Shown piece by piece: positions 34,372 through 42,715 of a stretch of DNA of 64,000 nucleotides; position 1 is the first letter of the stretch, and every line of letters begins with the position of its first letter. The position numbers and the translations under genes were made by a program. This stretch comes from Bradyrhizobium amphicarpaeae. GTDB lineage: Bacteria; Pseudomonadota; Alphaproteobacteria; Rhizobiales; Xanthobacteraceae. The DNA is taken from positions 3,688,001 through 3,752,000 of the forward strand of contig NZ_CP029426.2 in the NCBI RefSeq assembly GCF_002266435.3, written 5' to 3'. The notes beneath the pieces were generated by a model that made no database searches, was not told the DNA's origin, and was given only the letters and a program-made list of their open reading frames with translations.

Positions 34372-35310
34372 ATGGCGGATGTCGCATTGCAGCCGGACAC
34401 GGTTGGCACAGCGCAGCCGGCGCGGAAACGCTCTGGCCTGCAAAAGGCGCTCAAACGCAAATCCACCGCGGCGTTCCTGATGACGCTGCCGCTGATCGTT
34501 CTGATTGCGCTTCTGGTGCTTTATCCCGCCGTGTACTCGCTGCATCTGGCGACGCTCAACAAGTCGATGCAGCGATTTGTCGGCCTCGGCAATTTCGAGT
34601 TCCTGTTCAAGCGCGACACGTTCTGGCTGGTGGTCAAGCAATCCTGCATCTTCGCCATCACCGCCGTCTTGTTCAAAGCGCTGATCGGATTCATCGTCGC
34701 CCATTTCGTCCATAACATTCCGGCCAAAGGCCAGCGCAAATGGCGCGGCATGCTGCTGGTGCCCTGGGTCATCCCGCCCGCGATGAGCACGCTCGCATGG
34801 CTGTGGCTGTTCGATCCCTCTTACAGCGCGTTCAACTACACACTGTCGTTTTTCGGGATTGGGCCGATCCCGTGGACGGGCGATGCCGACTGGGCGCGCT
34901 TTTCCGTGATCTTGGTCAATGTCTGGTACGGCGCGCCGTTCTTCATGATCATGTATCTGGCTTCACTGAAATCGGTGCCCGAGCAGCTCTATGAAGCCGC
35001 GGCGATCGACGGAGCCAATTGGTGGCAGCGCATCTGGTACGTCACGCTGCCGATGATGCGCAACATCATCGCGATCACGACGCTGTTCTCGCTGATCGTG
35101 ACCTTCGCCAATTTCGACATCGTGAGAATCTTGACCGCCGGTGGGCCTCTCGACCACACCCATATCTTTGCGACCTGGGCCTTCCGGATCGGCATCGAAG
35201 GAAGCGATATTCCGCTTGGCGCAAGCGTCTCCCTGTTCATGGTGCCGATCCTGGCGGTCGCAGCGATATTCATCCTGCGGGACGTCAACAAGCGCGGGAA
35301 TGAAGCCTGA
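34372..35310 (+). CDS. sugar ABC importer permease, MalF/UgpA type
   Basis: The 312-aa inner-membrane protein has six spans; the first, MTLPLIVLIALLVLYPAVYS, follows a basic cytoplasmic N-terminus. The EAA-type coupling loop is EQLYEAAAIDGANWWQRIWY. It pairs with the MalG-type permease whose ATG overlaps its stop codon by one base. Confidence 0.92.
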   Translation: MADVALQPDTVGTAQPARKRSGLQKALKRKSTAAFLMTLPLIVLIALLVLYPAVYSLHLATLNKSMQRFVGLGNFEFLFKRDTFWLVVKQSCIFAITAVLFKALIGFIVAHFVHNIPAKGQRKWRGMLLVPWVIPPAMSTLAWLWLFDPSYSAFNYTLSFFGIGPIPWTGDADWARFSVILVNVWYGAPFFMIMYLASLKSVPEQLYEAAAIDGANWWQRIWYVTLPMMRNIIAITTLFSLIVTFANFDIVRILTAGGPLDHTHIFATWAFRIGIEGSDIPLGASVSLFMVPILAVAAIFILRDVNKRGNEA

Positions 35311-36221
35311 TGAGCTCAGTCACGATAGACAAGGCCGCGCCGACGCGCAGCGTCAAGTTGGGAAGCATGAGCCGCGACCGCAAATGGGCGCTGCGATGGT
35401 CGTACTTCTTTCTGACGCTGTTTGCGATCTTCTCGCTGCTGCCGCCCATTTACATGCTGATCACCTCTCTCAAGAGCAGCGCCGAAATTTCGGCGGCGAC
35501 CAATCCATGGTGGGTCTTCCACCCCACTCTCGAGAATTACGTCGGCCTGCTGACCTCGAACCAGTTCCTGCGGTTCTTCTTGAATTCCGCGCTGGTTTCG
35601 ATTTTCGTGGTCACCATCACGATGTTGATCAGCGTGCCCGCGGCATTTGCCCTCGCGCGGATGCGGTTCTGGGGGTCGGCCACGCTGGCGACCGGCGTGT
35701 TCCTGACCTACCTGATTCCGGACAGCCTGTTGTTCATTCCGCTGTTCAAGGTGTTCGCACAGTTCGGCGACTGGACCGGCATCCAGCTCATCAACCGCTG
35801 GTACGTGCTGCTCTTCATCTATCCGACGCTGACGGTCCCGTTCTGCACCTGGATCATGATCGGATACTTCGCATCGATCCCCAAGGAGCTCGACGAGGCC
35901 GCGATCATCGATGGGGCGTCCTGGTTCCAAACGCTCACCCGGATCTTCATTCCGGTGGCGCTGCCGGGTCTGATCGCCGCGACCATCTTCGCCTTCACCG
36001 TGTCCTGGGCGCAATTCCTCTATCCGCTCGTGTTCACGACCTCCACGGACCAACTCGTGCTGCCGGTCGGCATCATCACGACGCTGATCAAGGGCGACGT
36101 CTTCAACTGGGGACAGATCATGACCGGCGCGCTGCTCGGCGCCGCGCCGCCGCTGATCATCTACGCCTTCCTGATGGACTACTACATTGCCGGCCTGACC
36201 GCCGGTGCGACAAAGGGTTGA
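35310..36221 (+). CDS. sugar ABC importer permease, MalG/UgpE type
   Basis: The 303-aa protein has six spans, the first being SYFFLTLFAIFSLLPPIYML, and the coupling loop KELDEAAIIDGASWFQTLTR. The MalG-type ending (LIIYAFLMDYYIAGLTAGAT) is present. Its start overlaps the previous stop, and it lies 20 bases before the ATPase gene. Confidence 0.92.
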   Translation: MSSVTIDKAAPTRSVKLGSMSRDRKWALRWSYFFLTLFAIFSLLPPIYMLITSLKSSAEISAATNPWWVFHPTLENYVGLLTSNQFLRFFLNSALVSIFVVTITMLISVPAAFALARMRFWGSATLATGVFLTYLIPDSLLFIPLFKVFAQFGDWTGIQLINRWYVLLFIYPTLTVPFCTWIMIGYFASIPKELDEAAIIDGASWFQTLTRIFIPVALPGLIAATIFAFTVSWAQFLYPLVFTTSTDQLVLPVGIITTLIKGDVFNWGQIMTGALLGAAPPLIIYAFLMDYYIAGLTAGATKG

Positions 36222-36241
36222 TGACCAGGAGCTGAAGTTCG

Positions 36242-37342
36242 ATGGCTGACGTTGCTTTGCGGAAAGTGGTTAAGCGTTACGACGACGTCGAAGCCGTGCG
36301 CGGCATCGACCTGGATATCGCCGACCACGAGTTCATCGTGCTGGTCGGCCCCTCCGGCTGCGGCAAGTCGACGACGCTGCGGATGATCGCAGGCCTCGAG
36401 GACATCAGCGACGGCGACATCATGATCGGCGGCGACGTCGTCAACGACGTGCCGCCGAAGGACCGCGACATCGCGATGGTGTTCCAGAACTACGCGCTCT
36501 ATCCGCACATGACGGTCGCCGAGAACATGTCGTTCGGGCTCCGTCTCAAGCACTACCCGAAGGCCGAGATCAAGGCGCGGGTGACGGAAGCCGCCCGGCT
36601 GCTCGACATCACCGACCTGATCGACCGCAAGCCAAAACAGCTCTCCGGTGGCCAGCGCCAGCGCGTCGCGATGGGCCGGGCCATCGTGCGCAATCCGAAA
36701 GTCTTCTTGTTCGACGAGCCGCTGTCCAATCTCGACGCCAAGCTGCGCGTGCAGATGCGGATCGAGATCAAGAAGGTGCACCAGAAGGTGCGCACCACCA
36801 CGGTCTACGTCACCCACGACCAGGTCGAGGCGATGACCTTGGCCGACCGCGTCGTGGTGATGAACAAGGGAAAGATCGAGCAGATCGGCACGCCGAACGA
36901 GCTCTACCACAGGCCGGCGACCCGCTTCGTCGCAGGCTTCATCGGCTCGCCCGCGATGAACTTCCTGCCGTGCCGGCTGGAAGACGTCGGTGGCACTCTT
37001 CAGGTCCGCCTCACCGACCGTATCGCCTTTGCGCTGCCGCCGGCCCGCGCGGCGCGTTACAATTCGCTGCCGCGCACCGACAAGCTGCTGCTTGGCCTCC
37101 GACCCGAGCATCTCACCGAGGCGCACGCGCATCTCGGACCAGGCGTCGAGACCTTCGACACCGTGCTCGACGTCACCGAGCCGATGGGCATGGAGACGCT
37201 GGTCTATTTCGCGCTCGATGGCACGCCGGTCTGTGGCCGCGTCGATCCCAATGCCGGCGCCAAGGACGGGGCACCCATGCGTTTGGCGATGGACCTCAAC
37301 AACATGCACCTGCTAAACGAGGCGACCGGCGCCGTGTTGTGA
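36242..37342 (+). CDS. sugar ABC importer ATPase, UgpC/MalK type
   Basis: The 366-aa cytoplasmic subunit has Walker A LVGPSGCGKSTTLR, Q-loop VFQNYALYPHMTVAENMSFG, signature LSGGQRQRVAMGRAI, Walker B FLFDEPLSNLDAKLR and switch His in YVTHDQVEAMTLADR. A C-terminal OB-fold (TOBE) regulatory domain extends from about residue 240 (GLRPEHLTEAHAH). It powers the importer whose other parts are encoded upstream. Confidence 0.95.
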   Translation: MADVALRKVVKRYDDVEAVRGIDLDIADHEFIVLVGPSGCGKSTTLRMIAGLEDISDGDIMIGGDVVNDVPPKDRDIAMVFQNYALYPHMTVAENMSFGLRLKHYPKAEIKARVTEAARLLDITDLIDRKPKQLSGGQRQRVAMGRAIVRNPKVFLFDEPLSNLDAKLRVQMRIEIKKVHQKVRTTTVYVTHDQVEAMTLADRVVVMNKGKIEQIGTPNELYHRPATRFVAGFIGSPAMNFLPCRLEDVGGTLQVRLTDRIAFALPPARAARYNSLPRTDKLLLGLRPEHLTEAHAHLGPGVETFDTVLDVTEPMGMETLVYFALDGTPVCGRVDPNAGAKDGAPMRLAMDLNNMHLLNEATGAVL

Positions 37343-37376
37343 CGCCGGATCGAGAAACTCGCGCAGGCAGGGGACG

Positions 37377-38366
37377 ATGGCGACCAACAAGAAGAAGATT
37401 TTCGTTACACAAACTTTGTCGCAAGGCGCACGCGCCCTCCTCACCCAGCGGGACGATATCGAGCTCGTCGAGTTTCCGAACCTGATCTCGGCGAAGGACT
37501 TCGAAGCGTTGCTGAAGAGCCATGCGCCGGTTCACGGCGTGGCGCTCGGCGCGACCGCCTTCGGCGAGACCGAACTCGAGGCGTCCAAGGACATAAAGGT
37601 CGTCACCCGCATCGGTGTCGGCTACGACGCCGTCGACGTGCCCGCTCTGTCCCGCCGCAAGGTGCCACTGATGGTCGCGGGCAGCGCCAACTCGCCTTCG
37701 GTCGCCGAGCAGGCGCTGTTCATGATGCTGACGCTGGCCAAGCGCGCGCAAGAGTTGCACGCCTGCGTCAAGGACGGCAAATGGGCCGACCGGCTCGGCA
37801 TGCTGCCGTTCGATCTCTACGGCAAGACCGTGCTGATCATCGGCTTCGGCCGCATCGGGACCCGTACCGCCAAGCGGTGCCTGGCGATGGAAATGACCGT
37901 GCAGGTCTACGATCCCTACAAGCCAGCCGCCGAGATCAAGGCCGCCGGCTGCGAACCCGTCGCCGACCTCGACGCCGCGCTGCCTCACGCCGATTTCGTC
38001 ACCATCCACTGCCCTAAGACGCCGGAGACCGTCGGCCTGTTCGATGCTGACAGGATCGGCCGGATGAAGCCGAAGTCCTATCTCATCAACACCGCGCGCG
38101 GCGGCATCGTGAAGGAAGCCGCGCTCCACGACGCCCTGGTCTCCGGCAAGCTCGCCGGCGCCGGCATCGACGTGTTCGAGGTGGAGCCGCCGCCGGTCAG
38201 CAACGCGCTGTTCGCGCTGCCGAACGTTATCATCGCCCCGCACGTCGCCGGCGTCACGGTCGAGGCGGTCTTACGCATGAGCGAGCAGACCGCGCGTAAT
38301 ATCCTGAGCGTGCTGGACGGCGATCCAATCCGGCAGAACATCGTCAATCAGGACGTGCTCGGCTGA
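37377..38366 (+). CDS. D-2-hydroxyacid dehydrogenase, SerA-like
   Basis: The 329-aa enzyme has a D-isomer 2-hydroxyacid dehydrogenase fold: NAD-binding IIGFGRIGTRTAKRCLAMEM, catalytic Arg in LINTARGGIVKEAALHDAL, Glu in GIDVFEVEPPP and His in APHVAGVTVEA. It oxidises or reduces a 2-hydroxy or 2-oxo acid with NAD(H). It is the last gene of the sugar importer operon (34-base gap), so it may process the imported compound. True phosphoglycerate dehydrogenase is less likely: there is no ACT domain. Confidence 0.9.
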   Translation: MATNKKKIFVTQTLSQGARALLTQRDDIELVEFPNLISAKDFEALLKSHAPVHGVALGATAFGETELEASKDIKVVTRIGVGYDAVDVPALSRRKVPLMVAGSANSPSVAEQALFMMLTLAKRAQELHACVKDGKWADRLGMLPFDLYGKTVLIIGFGRIGTRTAKRCLAMEMTVQVYDPYKPAAEIKAAGCEPVADLDAALPHADFVTIHCPKTPETVGLFDADRIGRMKPKSYLINTARGGIVKEAALHDALVSGKLAGAGIDVFEVEPPPVSNALFALPNVIIAPHVAGVTVEAVLRMSEQTARNILSVLDGDPIRQNIVNQDVLG

Positions 38367-38371
38367 ACGAG

Positions 38372-38404
38372 CCGAAGGCGGGCGGATCCTATGCCCGCCT
38401 TCGG
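38372..38404 (+). terminator. hairpin at the end of the sugar importer operon
   Basis: CCGAAGGCGGGC and GCCCGCCTTCGG form a 12-bp perfect stem with a 9-base loop, starting 6 bases after the stop. No T run follows, so termination efficiency is unclear. Confidence 0.65.
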
Positions 38405-38533
38405 ACGGCCAGAATGCGTCCCATTTTGGTGCAGATCGAGCCCCAACTCAGCCTTAATCAAACGCGCGTAATAAGCCCAGCCGCGGCGGCAGTGGGACAG
38501 ACTGGCCGGCCGCGTCGAGCTGGAGGATGGACC

Positions 38534-39043
38534 TTGTCAGAGATCGACCCGACCGACCACGCGCTGGCGACCATCGCCAGCATCCTGGAGCGCCCCGAGC
38601 CCGTTCTGGTCATTCGCAAGACCGAAACCGAGATCGTGGTGGCTGGAGAGCGCGAGCACGTTGACGCCGACGAGCATCAGGTCGTGGACGAGTATGCGGC
38701 GCTCGAAGAACATTCGGCTCTCGACGATCATCCAGTCGTCGAGGAACAACCGCTGGTGCCGGAGCACACCGATGCCGATGGCTACAGCAAGGTCGGGCCC
38801 GGCCCCATGGTGGCGATCCGCCTGAAATGGGCGGTCCATCGCGGCGATGACGGCCAGTATTACGTCCACGAGACCATCGGCGAACAATCCGTGCCCGTGG
38901 TCAGCGGCCCCATGACGAGCGAGGCCGCGGTGCATTTCGTCGACGTCCAGGAGGACGAGGCGAACAGGCGCTTCGAGCAGCTGCGCAGCGAGATCGCCGG
39001 CCGCAGCTCGCTCGCCGATTACGAGCGCAAGGGCGAAGCCTGA
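38534..39043 (+). CDS. 169-residue acidic hypothetical protein, TTG start
   Basis: A perfect GGAGG (38523-38527) lies 6 bases before a TTG codon, which I take as the start; the frame is open back to 38414 without protein-like sequence. The product, (M)SEIDPTDHALATIASILERP onward, has an acidic low-complexity middle (HVDADEHQVVDEYAALEEHS) and a C-terminal domain with KWAVHRGDDGQYYVHETIGE. It is cytoplasmic, without known motif. Confidence 0.7.
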   Translation: MSEIDPTDHALATIASILERPEPVLVIRKTETEIVVAGEREHVDADEHQVVDEYAALEEHSALDDHPVVEEQPLVPEHTDADGYSKVGPGPMVAIRLKWAVHRGDDGQYYVHETIGEQSVPVVSGPMTSEAAVHFVDVQEDEANRRFEQLRSEIAGRSSLADYERKGEA

Positions 39044-39104
39044 GGCCAAAGGTCGAAATTCTACGCCTCTCCCCGCTGGGGAGAGGTGCAATCACGCCTC
39101 GCAA

Positions 39105-39614
39105 CTACTTCCTTCCCAGATAATCCTTCTTCACGAGCTCGACGCCTGCGTGCCGCAGCAGGTCGTAGGCGGTCGTGACGTGAAAGAAGAACTGCGGGAC
39201 ACTGAACGTCAGCAGCAGCGTTCGCCCGGTGAAGGGCAGCTCGGTCCCGTTCTTCAGCCTGAAGAAGACGTTCCGCTCCGCCGCCGCATCGATCTCCGCG
39301 CGCGGCAGGCTTTCGATGAACTCGATCGAGGTTGCGATCCGCGCCTGCAGCCCGGCCATGTCGTGCTCCAGCGCCGGCAGCGCCACCGGCTCGCGCTCCG
39401 CCAGCAAGGCCGGGGCGACCACGGCATGCCGGCAGGCCTCGCCGACCTGTTGCGCCAGATCGTACATGTTCGGGGCCAGCCGCATACCGAGCAGAATTGC
39501 CGGATTGAACTTGCGGGTCTCCGCATAGGCCACGCCCTTGTCGAGCAGCCCCGACAGGTTGCGCAAATGCGGAATGAAGAGGCCGACAGAGGCTTCGTAC
39601 ATCGAGATCGTCAC
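39105..39614 (-). CDS. DUF1993 family protein
   Basis: With the GTG at 39614 (AAGGG about 10 bases upstream) the 169-aa product begins (M)TISMYEASVGLFIPHLRNLS, the standard DUF1993 N-terminus; an internal ATG at 39602 is an alternative. Other family marks are FNPAILLGMRLAPNMYDLAQ and SVPQFFFHVTTAYDLLRHAG. The domain is a DinB-like four-helix bundle without a clear His triad. Function is unknown. Confidence 0.88.
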   Translation of the reverse strand: MTISMYEASVGLFIPHLRNLSGLLDKGVAYAETRKFNPAILLGMRLAPNMYDLAQQVGEACRHAVVAPALLAEREPVALPALEHDMAGLQARIATSIEFIESLPRAEIDAAAERNVFFRLKNGTELPFTGRTLLLTFSVPQFFFHVTTAYDLLRHAGVELVKKDYLGRK

Positions 39615-39716
39615 GTCGAAATTCCCTTCAATTCCATCTCGCCAGCGCCTGGCATCTGGTCTAAATCCACCGCTCAAGAGCTGCACAATGCCAGCTCGCG
39701 CAGGGGTGGAGAAGAG

Positions 39717-40508
39717 ATGATCGTTCGAATGGCTGCTCGAATCCTGGCGGCTTTGGCCGTGGCGTTGCTGGCGAATCTTTCAGCTCATGCGCAGCAGGCG
39801 CCCTCGCGCCTCGACGAGATCGTCAAGCGCGGTACGCTGCGCGTCGGCATGACCGGCGACTACAAGCCCTTCACCTATCTGGACAAGGCGACGCAGAAAT
39901 TCACCGGTTTCGACGTCGACATGGCGGAGGCACTCGGCAAGGCGCTCGGCGTCAAGGTCGAGTTCGTGCCGACGGCCTGGCCGAAGCTGATGAAGGATTT
40001 CGAGGCCGACCAGTTCGATATCGCGATGGGCGGCGTCTCGGTCACGCTCGACCGGCAGAAGAAGGGCCTGTTCTCGACGCCGATCATGCGCGAGGGCAAG
40101 ACGCCGATCACGCGCTGCGCCGACGTCGGCAAGTACCAGACGCTTCCCGACATCGACAAGAAAGGCACCCGCGTGATCGTCAATCCCGGCGGCACCAATG
40201 AGCGCTTTGCGCGCGCCAACATCAAGGACGCCGACATCACCGTGTTCCCCGACAACACCGTGATCTTCGACGAGATCGCCAAGGGCAATGCCGACCTGAT
40301 GATGACGGACGCCTCCGAGACCCGCTACCAGCAAAGGCAGCATGCCGGCGTGCTCTGCGCGGTACATCCCGAAAAGCCGTTCGACTTCTCCGAGAAGGCC
40401 TACTGGCTTCAGCGCGACATGGCGCTGAAGGCCTTCGTCGACCAATGGCTGCATATTTCCATCGAAGACGGCGGCTACAAGAAGATCTACGCCGCCTGGT
40501 TCGACTAG
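39717..40508 (+). CDS. periplasmic family 3 binding-protein fold, cyclohexadienyl dehydratase (PheC)-like
   Basis: The ATG at 39717 follows GGAG; the 263-aa precursor has a signal peptide ending in SAHAQ. The mature part is a family 3 solute-binding fold (GTLRVGMTGDYKPFTYLDKA; GFDVDMAEALGKALGVKVEF). Unlike amino-acid binding proteins, it has TDASETRYQQRQHAGVLCAV followed by PEKPFDFSEKAYWLQRD, resembling periplasmic PheC dehydratases, which convert prephenate or arogenate. No ABC permease genes are adjacent, which favours an enzyme or orphan binding role. Confidence 0.75.
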   Translation: MIVRMAARILAALAVALLANLSAHAQQAPSRLDEIVKRGTLRVGMTGDYKPFTYLDKATQKFTGFDVDMAEALGKALGVKVEFVPTAWPKLMKDFEADQFDIAMGGVSVTLDRQKKGLFSTPIMREGKTPITRCADVGKYQTLPDIDKKGTRVIVNPGGTNERFARANIKDADITVFPDNTVIFDEIAKGNADLMMTDASETRYQQRQHAGVLCAVHPEKPFDFSEKAYWLQRDMALKAFVDQWLHISIEDGGYKKIYAAWFD

Positions 40509-40674
40509 AGCGCTTTCGCGCGAATTCGGCGCCCTCAGAAGCTGGACGCGGCGCCGATCACGCTGGAACGGCGCTTCAGGCCGCGTCCTCCTGTCGCGTG
40601 TCCCCGGCCAAACTTTGGACCGGCCCCGGGTGTATTGAACCGGAAACCGCAGGACGGCGACTCATACGGACGAC

Positions 40675-40690
40675 AGTGATCTAGATCACT
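40675..40690 (+). promoter_or_regulatory. 16-bp perfect palindrome resembling a CRP operator
   Basis: AGTGATCTAGATCACT matches the CRP consensus half-sites TGTGA/TCACA with the ideal 6-base centre, differing only at the outermost base on each side. It lies about 60 bases upstream of the DUF2147 gene. Because TTTTT follows, it could also be a weak terminator (6-bp stem, CTAG loop) for the gene before it. Confidence 0.55.
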
Positions 40691-40750
40691 TTTTGCGATC
40701 GAGCCGGCGCGTAAGCGTCGGTGCGGGGACCACCTGTTCAGGAGATGGAA

Positions 40751-41626
40751 ATGAGGAAGCTGTTGGCCACGGCCGCATTCCTTTTGGCAAGCACCGCTGC
40801 GCAGGCGCAGTACACCTTCGAATATGGCGGGCGCACCATCCGCATCGACCCGGACCGCGGCACCGTGCAGATTCCCGGCGTGTACGACAACACCGGCCAG
40901 GGCAAGGCGAAGAAGGCCAAGAAGAACGAGACCGTTCCGGGCCAGCAGGCACCGCAGCAAGCGACGGTCGAGCCGCAAACGCCGGCTGCGCCCGCAGCCC
41001 CCGCCCCGACGACGACCGCTCCGGCCGCCGCCGCACCGGTGCCCGCGCCTGCCCCCGCGGCCGCAGCACCACCGCCAGCTCCGCCGCCAGCCGCGACCGC
41101 CAGCAATGCGCCGGCCGAGACGGCCGTCTTGCCGCCGCCCGCGCCTCCTCCCGCCCCTGCGCCGGTCGAGCAGCAGGCCGCACCCGCCGCACCTCCGCCG
41201 GCCCCGACCGTGGCAGCCGCGCCTCCGGCTGTGGCTCCGCCTCCGCCGCCCGCGTTGGCTCGCCCCCCCGTTCAGGCCGCCGCCATCGCACCGCCGGCGC
41301 CTGCAGCCGCGGCCACGCGCGATCTCACTTCGCCGCTCGGCATCTGGCTGACCGAGGAGAAGGAAGGCAAGGTCCGCATCGAGCAGTGCGGCAACAACCT
41401 TTGCGGCTATTCGGTCGACAGCAAATCGAACCAGAACGGCGAGCAGGTCCTGATCAACATGAAGCCCGGCAAGGACCAGAAATGGTCCGGCCGCATCCTC
41501 GATCCGAACTCCGGCTCGACCTACGATTCGACGATCGCGATGAAGGGCACCGACCGCCTGCGCGTGCAGGGCTGCGCCTTCGGCGGCATGTTCTGCGGCG
41601 GCCAGACCTGGACGCGGGTGAATTGA
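40751..41626 (+). CDS. secreted DUF2147 protein with long Pro/Ala linker
   Basis: The ATG at 40751 has GGAG 6 bases upstream and starts a signal peptide, MRKLLATAAFLLASTAAQAQ. The 291-aa precursor then has a short beta region (YTFEYGGRTIRIDPDRG), about 120 residues of Pro/Ala-rich linker that could cross a periplasmic or wall layer, and a C-terminal DUF2147 domain (SPLGIWLTEEKEGKVRIEQC, then GNNLCGYSVDSKS and RVQGCAFGGMFCGGQTWTR). The Cys pairs suggest disulphides. The function of DUF2147 is unknown. Confidence 0.85.
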   Translation: MRKLLATAAFLLASTAAQAQYTFEYGGRTIRIDPDRGTVQIPGVYDNTGQGKAKKAKKNETVPGQQAPQQATVEPQTPAAPAAPAPTTTAPAAAAPVPAPAPAAAAPPPAPPPAATASNAPAETAVLPPPAPPPAPAPVEQQAAPAAPPPAPTVAAAPPAVAPPPPPALARPPVQAAAIAPPAPAAAATRDLTSPLGIWLTEEKEGKVRIEQCGNNLCGYSVDSKSNQNGEQVLINMKPGKDQKWSGRILDPNSGSTYDSTIAMKGTDRLRVQGCAFGGMFCGGQTWTRVN

Positions 41627-41653
41627 GTTCGCGTTCGAAATTCTGACGGAGGC

Positions 41654-41684
41654 AAGGGGCCCGCGATCCGGGCCCTTTGTTTTT
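41654..41684 (+). terminator. intrinsic terminator after the DUF2147 gene
   Basis: GGGCCCG and CGGGCCC pair around CGATC, extended by a G-T and two A-T pairs, followed by GTTTTT. It begins 27 bases after the stop. Confidence 0.85.
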
Positions 41685-41800
41685 GGTCGTCATCGTGACG
41701 TGCGCAACCTCACAGAGCCCCGTGGGCGCGTGACACCCCTCACATCGCCGGTTCCGCCCCGCTGCCATGATCCCCGCACGATCAACCGCAGGGGCGTGTC

Positions 41801-42154
41801 ATGAACGGCTTTCGCAAGGGTCTCTTCGCCACCATTGTCGCCATCGCCTTCCCGCTGACGCAGGCAGGCGCGGCAACTTCTTTCGACGGTGCATGGAATG
41901 TCCGAATCTCGTCATCGAGCGAGACTTGCGGCAACGGTGCAACGGTCTCGATCGGCATCAGCAACGGCCAGATCGCATCGAGCAACGCCGCGGTGTCGGC
42001 GTCGGGCCGCGTGGCGGATGCCGGCAGCATCAACGTCACCTTGAGCACCGGCATGAAGCGCGCCGTCGGCTTCGGCCGGCTCAGCGGCACCTCGGGCTCC
42101 GGCACCTGGCGCGGGGCGCTGTGCACGGGCACATGGACCGCGGAGCGGATGTAG
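41801..42154 (+). CDS. secreted beta-rich hypothetical protein
   Basis: The 117-aa precursor has a signal peptide (MNGFRKGLFATIVAIAFPLT, cleavage after AGAA). The mature ~92 residues are Ser/Gly/Thr-rich beta strands starting SFDGAWNVRISSSSETCGNG, with a second Cys near the end (WRGALCTGTWTAERM), so one disulphide is likely. It resembles small periplasmic hypothetical proteins of Bradyrhizobium; no function is known. Confidence 0.7.
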   Translation: MNGFRKGLFATIVAIAFPLTQAGAATSFDGAWNVRISSSSETCGNGATVSIGISNGQIASSNAAVSASGRVADAGSINVTLSTGMKRAVGFGRLSGTSGSGTWRGALCTGTWTAERM

Positions 42155-42164
42155 GTTTTTTTGT

Positions 42165-42292
42165 CCCGGACGCGCTGCAACGCGCAGCGTTGCTGCGCAG
42201 AGCCGGGACCCAGCTCTATTGCGGCTGCATCCCCTGGGTCCCGGATCGGCGACGCATCGCCTTGGGGCGATGAGTCTTGTCCGGGACACGAG
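42165..42292. repeat. GC-rich dispersed palindromic element, copy 2
   Basis: The element opens with CCCGGACGCGCTGCA and closes with TTGTCCGGGACACGAG. Inner blocks GCAGAGCCGGGACCCA and CCTGGGTCCCGGATC match the copy at 18011-18125. It lies between two convergent genes. Confidence 0.75.
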
Positions 42293-42293
42293 G

Positions 42294-42698
42294 CTAGCCC
42301 AGCGCCGCCCCGTAATCCGCGTCGCTCACCGGCTCGAGCCAGGTCGAGTAGACGCCGTCGAGCGCCTCCTGCATGGCGATGTGGCACATGCCGTTGGTCG
42401 GCGACGCCCCGTGCCAGTGCACTTCACCCGGCGGGATCCAGACGGTGTCGCCGGGGCGGATCTCCCTGACAGGCCCGCCCTTGGTCTGGACGCGGCCGAC
42501 GCCGGAAATGACATAGAGCGTCTGCCCGAGCGGATGGTGATGCCAATTGGTGCGCGCGCCCGGCTCGAACGCGACGCGCGAGCAGTTCAGCCGTGCCGGC
42601 GCGGGCGCCATGATCACGGGGTCCTGCCACACGGTGCCGGTGAAGTTTTCCTTGGGCGCGCGGCGGGTCGGCCGCGTGCCTGCAACAGTGATCTCCAT
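42294..42698 (-). CDS. cupin-domain protein
   Basis: The 134-aa protein is a single small cupin: metal ligands in TNWHHHPLGQTLYVISG (His residues) and the second motif RPGDTVWIPPGEVHWHGAS. The layout matches small quercetinase-like or carboxymuconolactone-associated cupins. Enzymatic role is unassigned. It follows the RraA-like gene by 17 bases and is probably co-transcribed with it. Confidence 0.85.
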   Translation of the reverse strand: MEITVAGTRPTRRAPKENFTGTVWQDPVIMAPAPARLNCSRVAFEPGARTNWHHHPLGQTLYVISGVGRVQTKGGPVREIRPGDTVWIPPGEVHWHGASPTNGMCHIAMQEALDGVYSTWLEPVSDADYGAALG

Positions 42699-42715
42699 GG
42701 GGGTCCTCGCTTCCG

